64,000 nucleotides of DNA. Origin: Hydra vulgaris (lineage: Eukaryota; Cnidaria; Hydrozoa; Anthoathecata; Hydridae). This document shows positions 36,001 to 48,000 of this stretch, one piece after another; the first letter of the stretch is position 1, and each line of letters opens with the position of its first letter. Both the position numbers and the translations under genes were made by a program. The notes under the pieces are model-generated. The model was not told the DNA's origin. It saw only the letters and a program-made list of their open reading frames with translations, and ran no database searches. The DNA lies in contig NC_088926.1 of NCBI RefSeq assembly GCF_038396675.1, forward strand, positions 36,433,501-36,497,500. Direction: 5' to 3'.

Positions 36001-39000
36001 GAATACTCCTTTGGCTGGAGTTCTTTTAGTTGAGGACCTTCAATGCTGATAAACATCAATGATGTATGTCTTACTGACAATAGGCTTTATACATCTGTAC
36101 AGATGATATTCATGATTGAAAAGCCCCTTTTATATTCTGCATTGCTCACATGTATGATCATTGATGAAGAAAACAGAAGTAGTCTTGGCATTCTGAGTCG
36201 CTCCGATGTTTGGAAAATATGATCACATGAAACGGATACAGGTTCTTGACCATTAAAATGATCCTTGCAGTCACAAAACTCTACTTTATTAAAGAAAAAT
36301 CATATGCAGAAAATTGCATAAGGGTCAAATCATTATATTTCAACCAATGGTCTGTGGGTCACCATCTCAGGCCTTGTTACAAGAATTCGCTGCGAAACGA
36401 AAACGTGCAACGCATTTCAAAGTAACTCAACTCAGTAAATATATTTTGCATCGTTAGAAGTTATATTGCGTCACTAGCGTCTTTTCAAGTACTGCATTGT
36501 AATTAAAGTTATTATATTAAGGTGTTAAAAATCTTACAAACAGTTTCTTTTTTCTCACTATAACAAAAGTTACAAATAAAATCTAAGTTCCTATTTGAAA
36601 AATCATTTTTATTATTTTTTTCAAATATGAACTAAATTTTATTTAAAAAATTTTTTTTTTTCATAAAACGTAAAATAATATTTGTTTATTTTCTTATAAT
36701 TTTACAGTTGGTTTGTGGTTATTTTATTAACTGTTAATAAATTTTTTCTTATTTATTTTGTGAACTCTTTTTAATAATGTTATTAAACAATAAAGAGTTT
36801 TTTTTTATTATTTATCAGTTACCTATAACATATTCATGATCATAATTTATTTTATTAAATTTTACGAACGTCATTGAACTTAACAATAAACAAAATATCT
36901 TATTGAAAAAATATTTACATCAAAAGAAATCGTGCATTTTTTAAACTATTATGACAAAAAATAATTTTTATATTTAAAAGGAATTTATATATTTAATTCC
37001 TTAAGATAAAACTTAAAACACTTTATTTATTTTTAACTAATTTTTAACAACAACAAAAAAATTATTAAACAAACTGTTTCTTTAACAAAAAATCTATTAG
37101 TTTACAATTGCGGTTAAATGCTTTTACTTGCGACTTTTTTTCTTCTGAATTAACGTCACGTTAAAAACATTAAAAGATAATTCAAATATTCTTAAAGTTA
37201 AAAGTTTTTGCGTAGCGCAAAACTGCTGAACGTATAGGCAAATCGCCTTTTCACAAGCAAAATGCGAGCTGCATAACGCTTATTAACAAGGCCTGCCATC
37301 TCTGATTTTCCTGATTTTTACATATTGTTATGTGCATTATGTAAATAGGTTAAATTTGAAATTTTAGACTTCCAAGTACAACAGTTCAGAAATTATAGCC
37401 TTAGAAACATGACACAGTGGGTCCCCTTGATTTATAAATAGTCAAAACAGACTACTTTAGAGCTGTATAACTTTTTTCTAACTCTCAATAAGTGTCTCAT
37501 TTTTTCTAGAACTATTTTCTGGATAGTTCTCTTCTTAAAAAAGTGGTTTTTATTAACTTGTGTTAAATTAGAAAAAAATTATGACCTCCTCAACTTAAGA
37601 AAAAATCTTAAAATTGATATAATATGCCAAAATGAAACTAACTGTAGCATTATTCTATTCATCCACAAGTCTTTACAGATAATTTTTCTGATTAGCTACT
37701 ACTGTCTGTAATAAATGGGCAAAATATAGGCACCTTGTTGCAGTTTAGAACGCAAATATATCTAAAAGCAAAATGTCCACTTGCCTAAAAAATCCAATTT
37801 TCAGCCATTTTGAGATGCTTGTGAATTTTTCTAACACTTTGTTTTGATCTAAGATTAACAGCATATTAGACCATTAGACCTAACTATCTGAAAATGCAAA
37901 CATTACAAACTTGTCAAATCCACACCAAAAATAAAAGCATTTTTAAATAACTCTATTTTTTAATTATCAACGGTTGAATGTGATACCAGAAACCAGTGCC
38001 CCTCTAATCTTCCAACTGGCCTATGTGAAGGGTGCAACTAATTATAAGTCATTTTTTGATAAAAAAAAAGATATGGTTGGTTGTCCTCTCCTTGATCTAG
38101 TCTTTATAGTAGGTAGAGGCACAAATAAAGGGGGCAGTTTAGAGGACTTTATTGTGATTTAAATGAAGGTCTCTAAATAAGTTCAGATATTTAGGTACCT
38201 AATATCTAAATATCTAAATTAGTTTCAAAATGAAAATTTCTTTAAATTCTATTTTATTATAGGTATTAAGTGGTCTGTATGTTGTCTGGAATCCCCCCCC
38301 CCCCCCACTCACTATGGTGAGGGTGAGGGGTGGCATCAATCTAAAGGGGAAGGGGGGAATATTTGAGTTCTAAACTGCAACAAGGTGCCTATATTTTGCC
38401 CATTTATTACAGACAGTTGTGGCTAATCAGAAAACTTATCTGTAAAGACTTGTGGATGAATAGAATAATGCTACAGTTTCATTTTGGCATATTATATCAA
38501 TTTAAAGATTTTTTCCAAAGTTGAGGAGGTCATAATTTTTTTCTAATTTAACACAAGTTAATAAAAACCACTTTTTTAAGAAGAGAACTATCCAGAAAAT
38601 AATTCTAGAAAAAATGAGACACTTGTTGAAAGTGAGAAAAAAGTTAAACAGCTCTAAAGTAGTCTGTTTTGACCATTTGTAAATGGAGGGGACCCACTGT
38701 GTCATGTTTCTAAGGCTATAATTTCTGAACTGTTGTACTTGGAAGTCTGAAATTTCAAATTTAATCTATCTACACAACGCACATAACAATATGTAAAAAT
38801 CAGGAAAATCAGAGATGGTGATCCACAAAATTTTCTTCAAATTGGTTGAAATATAATGATTTGACCCATAATCTTTTTAGAAGAGCTTCCAAATATTCTT
38901 GAGAAATTTGAATTTTATTTTGTTCATTTTAATATGGCCATAAATATGGTTTAAAGCATTGCACTTATTGCATAATGATACAATTTTCATCAACAGATTT

Positions 39001-42000
39001 AATGTGTGACTTAATAAATAAACATTTAATACAAAAAAAAGTTAGCAAAAAAGAATTGTAGCCGCGTCAATTAATGTCTTTAAGTTTAATTAATGCCATT
39101 AAAATACTTGAAACTGGTATTGCTGTAAAGCATTCTCTTTAAATCGTATTTTCCAATTGTTTTATTTTATTACAAGTTTTTTGGATCATCCGTAAATTAT
39201 GCAACTTTAAATTTAAAAGTAAAACAAAAAGATCGCAAGTTTTCCCTCGTCTTAAACTAAACCAAAAATTAAAATAGCTGTTTAACTTCAATAAAAATCA
39301 CCACGCAAAAGTGAAAATGATTTTCTACTTTTATATATGTATATTAGGCATTGCCTAGAAAAAGGACAATTGCATTAAAAAAAAATTCAAAAATGTGATG
39401 TGTTGGTGGAATGGTTGCAAAAAATATGTAGAGAAATCGAACAACTTTGTGATTTGTCAGCTAAGGCGTTCCCCTCTACTTTACCCCTTGAGTAAAATGC
39501 ATAGTGAAAACATGAAAGAAAAGTCACTTGTCTTTTGTCAAACTATCAAGGATTCTATGGTATCTAACAAATTGCTTTTCAAGTAGAAATAAGCAATAAA
39601 ATTATAAAGACTGTTTGTAATTCGTGTTGAATGATAAAAACTATCTAAAGAAAAAAGAAAAAGATGTGATAATGTTGTTGAATCACAAAATATCAGGACT
39701 TTAGGTGCAGAAAAAAGTATGTAAAATATATTTGAAAATGTTTGAGTGAAACATACTTCACTCAAAACTTTAAGCTAACGTAAAATAACTGTAAGCGAAA
39801 GTGTGAGAAACATGAAATAGAAATAAAGAAATTTGACAAGGCTTTGGATATAATGCATAAAAAAATAAAACAAGTCAATAAGAAATAACTGTATGTTTTT
39901 AACTTTTAATGTTTTAGATTTTTAACATAAGAAACATTTGACCATTTTACAGTATTACTCAGTGAGTTTTTATTATTTGCCTTTCTTGTTATTAGAAATA
40001 ACTCGAAAGTTTTTATAGTTATTTAAAATATTTTAAATGTTGGTTGTTCTTTTGAGCTTCTATTTATATAATTATGACATTGAATGTCATAAACATAGGG
40101 AAGTCATTCTCTATGTTTATTATTAATTTTTACATTTATTTCAAAGACAATTTTGCTAATTTCAACTGTTTTTTAAAATGCTATGTGATTATACTAAGTA
40201 TAGAAGGGAGGGAAGTAAAATAATGTGTTTAGATGTTAATTGCAAGTATATATCAGGACAGAAATATCAGGGAAAATTAAGTTAATTTTCATTTTAGAAA
40301 AATCTGGAAAAATCAGGGAGTTTTATTCCAGAGTTATAGTGGCAACCCTGTTTTTATTTGTTTGTTTATAACCAAGTTTTAAACATGTAAGACATACGCT
40401 AGTTTATTTAGATTCGCTATAAGTTTATTCGTTAAAAATTTAATGCATTATAAGTTAGTTAAAAAGTTCTAAAGAAATTCTTTATAATATAAACTGCTTG
40501 TTTTTCCTTCACCTAATTTATTTATTAATTATTATTATTACTGTTTCTTTTATAAATAAATACAATATCTAGGTATGTATAAAAATTTTCAAAAACCCAC
40601 TAAAGATTTTATTAATTAAATTTTGGGTGCAGAAGTTGCAGCTTACGCGAATTCCCTAGATTTTTACTTTAGTATTGTAAAGTGACGTTAAAGCTAAAAC
40701 TAAGAAAAATGATTTTGAAAAAATATAAAACTCAAAATGCATAATTTTTTTCACATAACAATATAAAAATAGTAACGACAAATATAAAGTTCTTTCTGTA
40801 TTACACAATTTTTTAAATATTAAAGCTTAAATAGTTTAAAAAAACAATAAATTTGGTAATAATTGTTTAATTGATAAAATATAAATTTTTTATACAAAAT
40901 TTGATCTTACTGTCAACCAATTCCCTTATGCTAATTTCATTCTGCTCCCAAATTTTATCTAATTTTGAAATTTTTTTTAACTTAAAACAAGTAAAAAAAC
41001 TACAAATATCTATATATAACTAATGTTGCTATCAAACACATCAATTACTTTTATTTGTAAAATTTTTGCTTTTTCTTCTAATATTTTTCTGTTTTTAAAT
41101 AATATTTTTTTATAATCTTTTGCAGAGTTTCCACATCCTGTAGATATTCTTTCAGAGACAGAAAGAGGAGAAATAAAATCTACTACTTTGGAAGATTCAG
41201 GTTTTACATACATATAATTGAAATGACATAATTATAGTAATTATGACATAATTATAGTAATTACAAATGAGTATAATCTTTTTGAAAAACATTTACTTTG
41301 TTAGTTTATTGTGAACAGTATTATCAGATTTAATAAAAATAACTACAATAAAAAAAAAATCATTAAAAAAGTAAAAATTTAAATATCAAACTTTTAACAA
41401 AATTTTTTCTAGTTTTAGAAAAATATTTCTTTCCTGTAACCACAACTAAAAGTAGAATTAAAATGAAAAAAAAAAACATTGCAAAACAAAGTTTTTTTTT
41501 TGTGTGTGAAAGTTAGTGTGAAAGTTAAAGTAAGATTTGCAGTTCCATGATTGTTATACATTATATCTATTAGAGATCTCTAATACAGATCTATTATAAT
41601 AATAAAAAAAAATTTAGAAAAAAAAATTTAAATTTTAGAGTTTTTATGAGAGAATCATAAGTTTAAAATCAAAATTGAAAATAAAATAACTTGATTTTAT
41701 GTTCAGGTAAAATAAAATACCTATAAAATATTTAAGTTACAGACAATTTTAAGTTTTTTTATTTAAACTGTTTATGTATGGAAATAAACAGCAAATATAT
41801 ACAATAATATATAGTATTTATGTTAGACATTTTATCCCAGTCTCAGTCAATATTATTGTTTAGTCAGGGCCAAATCATCATTTCATCATAAAATACTGAC
41901 TCATTCTTTAAAAACTATGATTCATTAACCTAGCTTCAAATTTAGACCTGGCCCTGGATTTATTTTATTAACCCTGGCCTCTACCATGGTTAAAATCAAA

Positions 42001-45000
42001 CCCTGGTTGGTTACTTACCCCCACACCTAATAGTATCAACTATTGATGCATAGTTCCAAAAAAGACATTTGATTTGAAACTCACAAAATGATAATTCTTC
42101 CTGATTTTTTTGTTCAGGAGCTCCAAAAATGTAAAGAGGCTTATGAGCTACTTTTGGGAATATAGTTAAGACTTTTAGGCTAAAGGAACAATCAAACAAT
42201 CAAAAATCAATAAGTACCAAATCATTAAGTTTTGTAAATTTTTTGCGACTCCGCATCCCTGGTATCAAATTTACACCCATTTTACTCTATATTTTCTATT
42301 TGTTATTAAGAAGAAAAAAAGTTTTTATTTGGAAGAAGCTTAAAACTTTTTATTTCAAATAAAATTTATAAAAATTAATTTTCAAATTTTATTTTTATTT
42401 TAGATGACGATGAAAGGAACGATAAAAAAGAAGTACTTTTTATTGTTTTAAGTTTTCATTTGATTTTTTAAAATTATTCTTGATTATTCAAGTTTTGTTT
42501 CATCATTATTACATCAAATGTAATAATGATGAAAAAATATAATTATTGGAAATTAAAAATGTGTTTTTACAATTCTTCTGATATTTTTGATTTGCTCTTT
42601 TTGTTTTAGTCATAATTTTTCAAAAATTACTGGTTAAAAATAGCGACCAATCAATAGTGACCAATCAGAAATAGTGACCAATCAGAGGATTGATTGGCTA
42701 CAGTTGGAGTAAAATAAAACTGGAACCATTAAAATGAATTTAAAAACCTTTTCTTATAATGAGAAATTGAACTTTTCCTATTTCATTATAAGAAAAAACC
42801 TTTTCTTATAATGAAATAGGAATAGTAGAAATATTCAGTTTTAAGAAAAAGTTTGAAAAATATTTTTTAAAGTACATAATAAAAGTAAAATTAATCAACA
42901 TTCAGACAAAATTAATCAACATCCAGAACTTGTATGCACCATTGTTTGATTTATTAATTATGCTATAAAAGGGGGTTAAAAATAAAAGACTGAAAAAGGT
43001 TTCAAAAAAATAGATATAAAGTTAAATATTAAAAAATATTAAATATTAGATTGAAAATCTTATACCTAATGTTTTTATATTAATATATAAGACTTTCCTT
43101 TTTTCATTTTCTTAAACTCATGTATCCTCAAAAATAGTCTCCTCCTTATATATACTTGATTAAATATAAACTAGTTTCTAATATGTTCTTAACTGCATGA
43201 TTGCTTCTTCTTTATACTAAAATATAAACTTGGACCTTGTATATAATTAAATGTAAACTTGCTCCTACTTAAGTGTAAACATACTCCTCAGGTATATGCT
43301 AGTGTAAACTTGGTTTTCATGTCCTTTATTGTTGTCTTGCTCCTCATAATATTTTCATAATAGCTCCTCATAAATTGCCTAGTTAAACAGAAGTATATTT
43401 ATTTTGAGTATTTATTAGTTTCAATATTAAATTTTTTCTAACAGTCTGTTATTTCTAATTCATAGCTTATCCAAAAATATAAATAGTTCATAACTTATAC
43501 ATAAACATACATAGTTCATAACTTATCCAAAAACATACATAGTTCATAACTTATCCAAAAACATACATAGTTTATAACTTATCCAAAAACATACATAGTT
43601 TATAACTTATCCAAAAACATACATAGTTCATAACTTGTCCAAAAACATACATAGTTCATAACTTATCCAAAAACATACATAGTTCATAAATATACAAAAA
43701 CATATATAGTTCATAACTTATACAAGAAAAATTCATAACTAAATTAAGTTATTATTTAATTTCTAAATATTAAATTATTAAGTTCAAATAACTAAGCAGC
43801 ATTTATTCTGATGGCCATAGATCTATGTGATGCCTATGTTATGTATTGCCTGTGTTATGTAATGCCTATGTTATGTAATGCCTATGTTATGTGATGCCTG
43901 TGTTATGTGGTAGGTCTATGTTATGTGATGCTTATGTTATGTGATGTCCAAGTTATGTGATGGCATTTTTTTATGATTGGTTAAGCAACATTTCAATTAC
44001 TAAGCATAGCAACTATTTTCCATTATAATATATATAAATTGCATTACAAGTCTGTACTATTTAATCTGTGCTATTGCAGAAGGGTAAAAGTTAAAAATGA
44101 CCAAAGGGTAAAAATTCGAAGTTAGCAAACATTAATATGTCAAACACAAAGTTGAATTTACAATGGCAGTACTGCCTTTTTCTAATTTTGAAAAACATTG
44201 ATCAGGGTAGTACCAATTTAGTATCCACTCAAGGGATGGTTAAAATGTCATTAACTTGTCCTTGTGCATAAATAGCAACTATTCAATCAGTGTAATTGTT
44301 TAAATCATGACTTTAAATAATTTAATTTCCAATGTCTTGTTCGGCCTTTTTTTTTTTTTTTTTTTTCTTTGAAGCAATTAATAGAGTTGTAAAAACAAGT
44401 ATTTTTTTTTCTTAATAAATTTATGTAAATTGTTGTAAATTTTTTTTTTAAATAATTTAAAAGAAAATTTTGTAATTCTTTTAAATGGTCTTGTAAAAAT
44501 ATCACATTAAGTATACACAAAATTCACATAAAATAGTTGTTTGAGTTCATGTAAAATGCTCACATAACTATTATGTAAAAATTTGTTTATTTGTGTTTTA
44601 CTATGTAAAAAATGTTTTAAACATTGCTATGTTTAATATTCAATTATAACAATAACAATTATAACAATAAAATTCTTACTTTTTTTTACTTATTTTTATT
44701 TATTATTTTATATTTACTTCTTTTCTTCAGTTGCTTAAAGGAACAAAGAAGGAACCATCATTTTGGACGTTTGAATACTACCAAGCCTTTTTCGATGTTG
44801 ATACATATCAAGTAATTTTTTTTTTATTATGCACATCTATTATACGCTTGTTATGCTAGTCGCTTTTCATTGGAATATTGCTTCTTAAGTTAAATTACAT
44901 AATTTAATAACTTGTAAAATATTGTCTGGGTATAAATCATGTTGATAATCTAATAGTTCATATTGTTAACAATTGAGCTTGTAAGTGCAGCTTGTTAGAG

Positions 45001-48000
45001 TTTTGGTTTGGAACCAAGAGGTCTGAGGTTTGATGCCTGCTCAATAAACAAAATTGGTAAGGAAGGAGGCATGAACTTCCTAGTTAAATGCTTATGCGGT
45101 GCTCTATGATAAAACCGTAAGGACTTCTGGGAGCAGCCTTATAACAAAAAAAAAGAAAAAAGAAAAAGCTTGCTGGTTGCCAAATGTGTTTAAACATTGT
45201 GAATGTTATTTTCATATCCATTGGTAACATGGTTACCATGGTCATCATTAGTTTGTACCATTTTTACCCAATTATGCGTCAGATTTATATTTTGCATTAG
45301 TAAAATAATTTATGAAATCTATATAATAATAACAAAAATAATAATAATGTTAATATTGTTGTCAAGATTTAATGTCGTTGATGCTTTAATGTTAAATTAA
45401 TGCTTTTAATGATTTAAGATTAAGTCTTTGAATACTTTTTAGGTTAGTAGCAAGTTCATTTTCTCTGAGAAAATTTCAAACAGCTTTTAAATTAATGTTT
45501 AATGAATTTTATAAATTCATAAAGTTTTTATGTGTAAAAGAAATTTCGGTTAGTGTTGTAGACCTGATTATGGCTAATGCATGTTGTATGCTAATAGTAA
45601 GGTTTTATTTCTATATCCAAGATATAGAGTAACATAATCGTATATAGTATGCATAATATAAATAATTTGGACAAATAAATAATAGTTATTATATTGTTTT
45701 AAAAATGATGACTAAATTTTAGGAAATACTTTAAGATGGATTTTTAATTTTACTCTTGAATTTGTTAACTGTTTATGTTAATAGTTATGATATATTATGT
45801 TAGTATATTGTAATAATAGTTTACTGCTTGATTTGTGAAGAAATGTTCAAGAATTTCATCTATTGAATTAATCTTCAATTGATTTGATTCTTTTTCATAT
45901 TTGATTGATTTGATTTTTTTTAAAGTGGATGGTTCAGACAACAATGATGCAACAAACCTAGTAGGAGTTTTATATTTAAAAGCCATAATACCTATTTTTA
46001 TCCTTGTAAAAGAGTCGTTCAGGAGAGCTTCAAAAGTCAATTTTAAATTGTCTGATATTAAAACTACCATTTTTATGGTTTGTTGTTGATAATGATTATT
46101 CAAAAAGTTATTAATAATTATTTAATTTGGTCGATGATCTTACACAAGATTGAAGTTACATTGATATTTTTTATTTACATAAATATTTTTATAAATAAGT
46201 TAGAGATTTTGATTATAGTTATAAATATTTTGACTGGTATAATGATTAAAGTTTAAGATGATTTAATTTTTTTGAATATATACATAACACAAATAGTTCA
46301 AAAACAATAATATAAACACTAGGAATCACAACAATCTTCCCATCTATATAGAAAAGACAACTAGTTTCATCAATTTAGTATTAAGTCTTTAAATTTTACA
46401 GAAACTTTGCAAGTTCTTGTAGAACGTCGCAAAAAGTAAGTAGATGGCTCATTTATTGGTTTATTTACTTCAACACTTATTTAAGATGTAATTTTCGGTG
46501 ATGGGCTTTTATTTACATTAAATACTTCCACAATTACATCATGAGATTCAATAATTCTATTCTCGTTGATATTTACATAATCATGAGATTCAATAATTCT
46601 ATTCTCTGTGATATTATAAGACTTTTCTTGTGGGGCAGAATATAGTGCAAGATCTTGAAGTAAAACAGTTGGTTCTTGTCCATCCAGGTAACGAATATTA
46701 GCATATGTTGGGTTCACATCCACTAATTCGACTTTATTAACAAGATTATCGTTTTTGTTTGTTCGCACAAAACGTCTAAGAAAAATGGAACCAGGAGTTA
46801 ACCATGAGGTTAACTCCTGGTTCCATTTTTCAAGTTCCACATGATGAACGCCAAGGGAAACTGAATAATCTCTCATGGAGTGTACAATTAGTTGCAGTTG
46901 ATAATAATGAACAGAGTGAGTGAAGGGCATTGGATAGAACAATTTCCCAATTTCTAACATCTAGGTTGTGGGTTTTTAGTGCCAAACAAATATTTCTCCA
47001 TATCAAACCATTATATCTCTCAACTTGTTAATTACTGAAAGGATGATATGGAGTAGAATTACTTGTTGCAATTTCTTTTTGAGTCAGGTAAGATTTTAGT
47101 CCATTAGATATGAACGATGAGCCCCTTTCAGAATGAATCTAAGTTGTAAAACCACAAAAAGAGAATACTTGGTCTAAACATTTCACAACGGTTGTTAACA
47201 TGGGGTAGCAAATGGATACCGAGAATATTCATCAATAACTGTAAATAAATACTTATTTCTAGAATTAGATGGCAAAGGTCCTTTAAAATCTATACTTAGA
47301 CAATCCATTTGATGTATTGATTTGATTAACTCACTGACATTTGCAGATTGATAAAACTTTGGTTTTAATTTTGAACAAATATGGCAGTTATAACAAATTT
47401 TCTTTACCTCTTCCATGGAAAAAAGTAAGTTCTTAGATTTAACAAAGTGAAGCATGCGAGTGACTCCTGGATGACATAAACTGTTATGTATATCACTTAG
47501 GTTTGTTTGAGGTTGAATTGTGGCACAAAAAGCACATTATCACTTCCAGAACGATACGATATAGTATAGCTAAACACTGCTAACTCCATCCTCCAGCACT
47601 GAATCTTACTATTTTTAATCTTTGTTTTCTTTTGGTTATCAAACATAAAAGCTACAGAACGCTGTTCAGTGATTAACTGGAATTGATTTCATAACAATAA
47701 ATGTCGCCATTTTCAAACAGCTTCAATAGTAGCCACTGCTTCTTTTTCTACTGCTGGGTAATTAATTTTACTTTTGTTTAATGTCCGAGACATGAAAGCA
47801 ACTGGACGACCATTTTGATTCAAGATAGCCGATACAGCTATATCTGATGCATCACATTCAACAACAAAAGGTAAGCTCTCATTAATAGAACTCAAAGTGG
47901 CAGAGTGAAGTTCCCTTTTAAGTAATTGAAATGCTTCAAATACTTCACTATCGATTGGGAATGATTTAACATTAATTAAAGGTCGAACTTTATTAGCAAA

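Noticed and set aside
39395..39586. 63-codon plus-strand frame as a YIPF exon
   Set aside because: No splice borders in the needed phase and no resemblance to the family.
43458..43970. CRISPR-like array of repeats
   Set aside because: Units are contiguous tandem repeats without unique spacers, in an animal genome.
45795..46103. Minus-strand 102-codon open frame near the Ty3-type element
   Set aside because: No recognisable domain, and outside the order of gag-pol blocks; cannot be supported as a gene.
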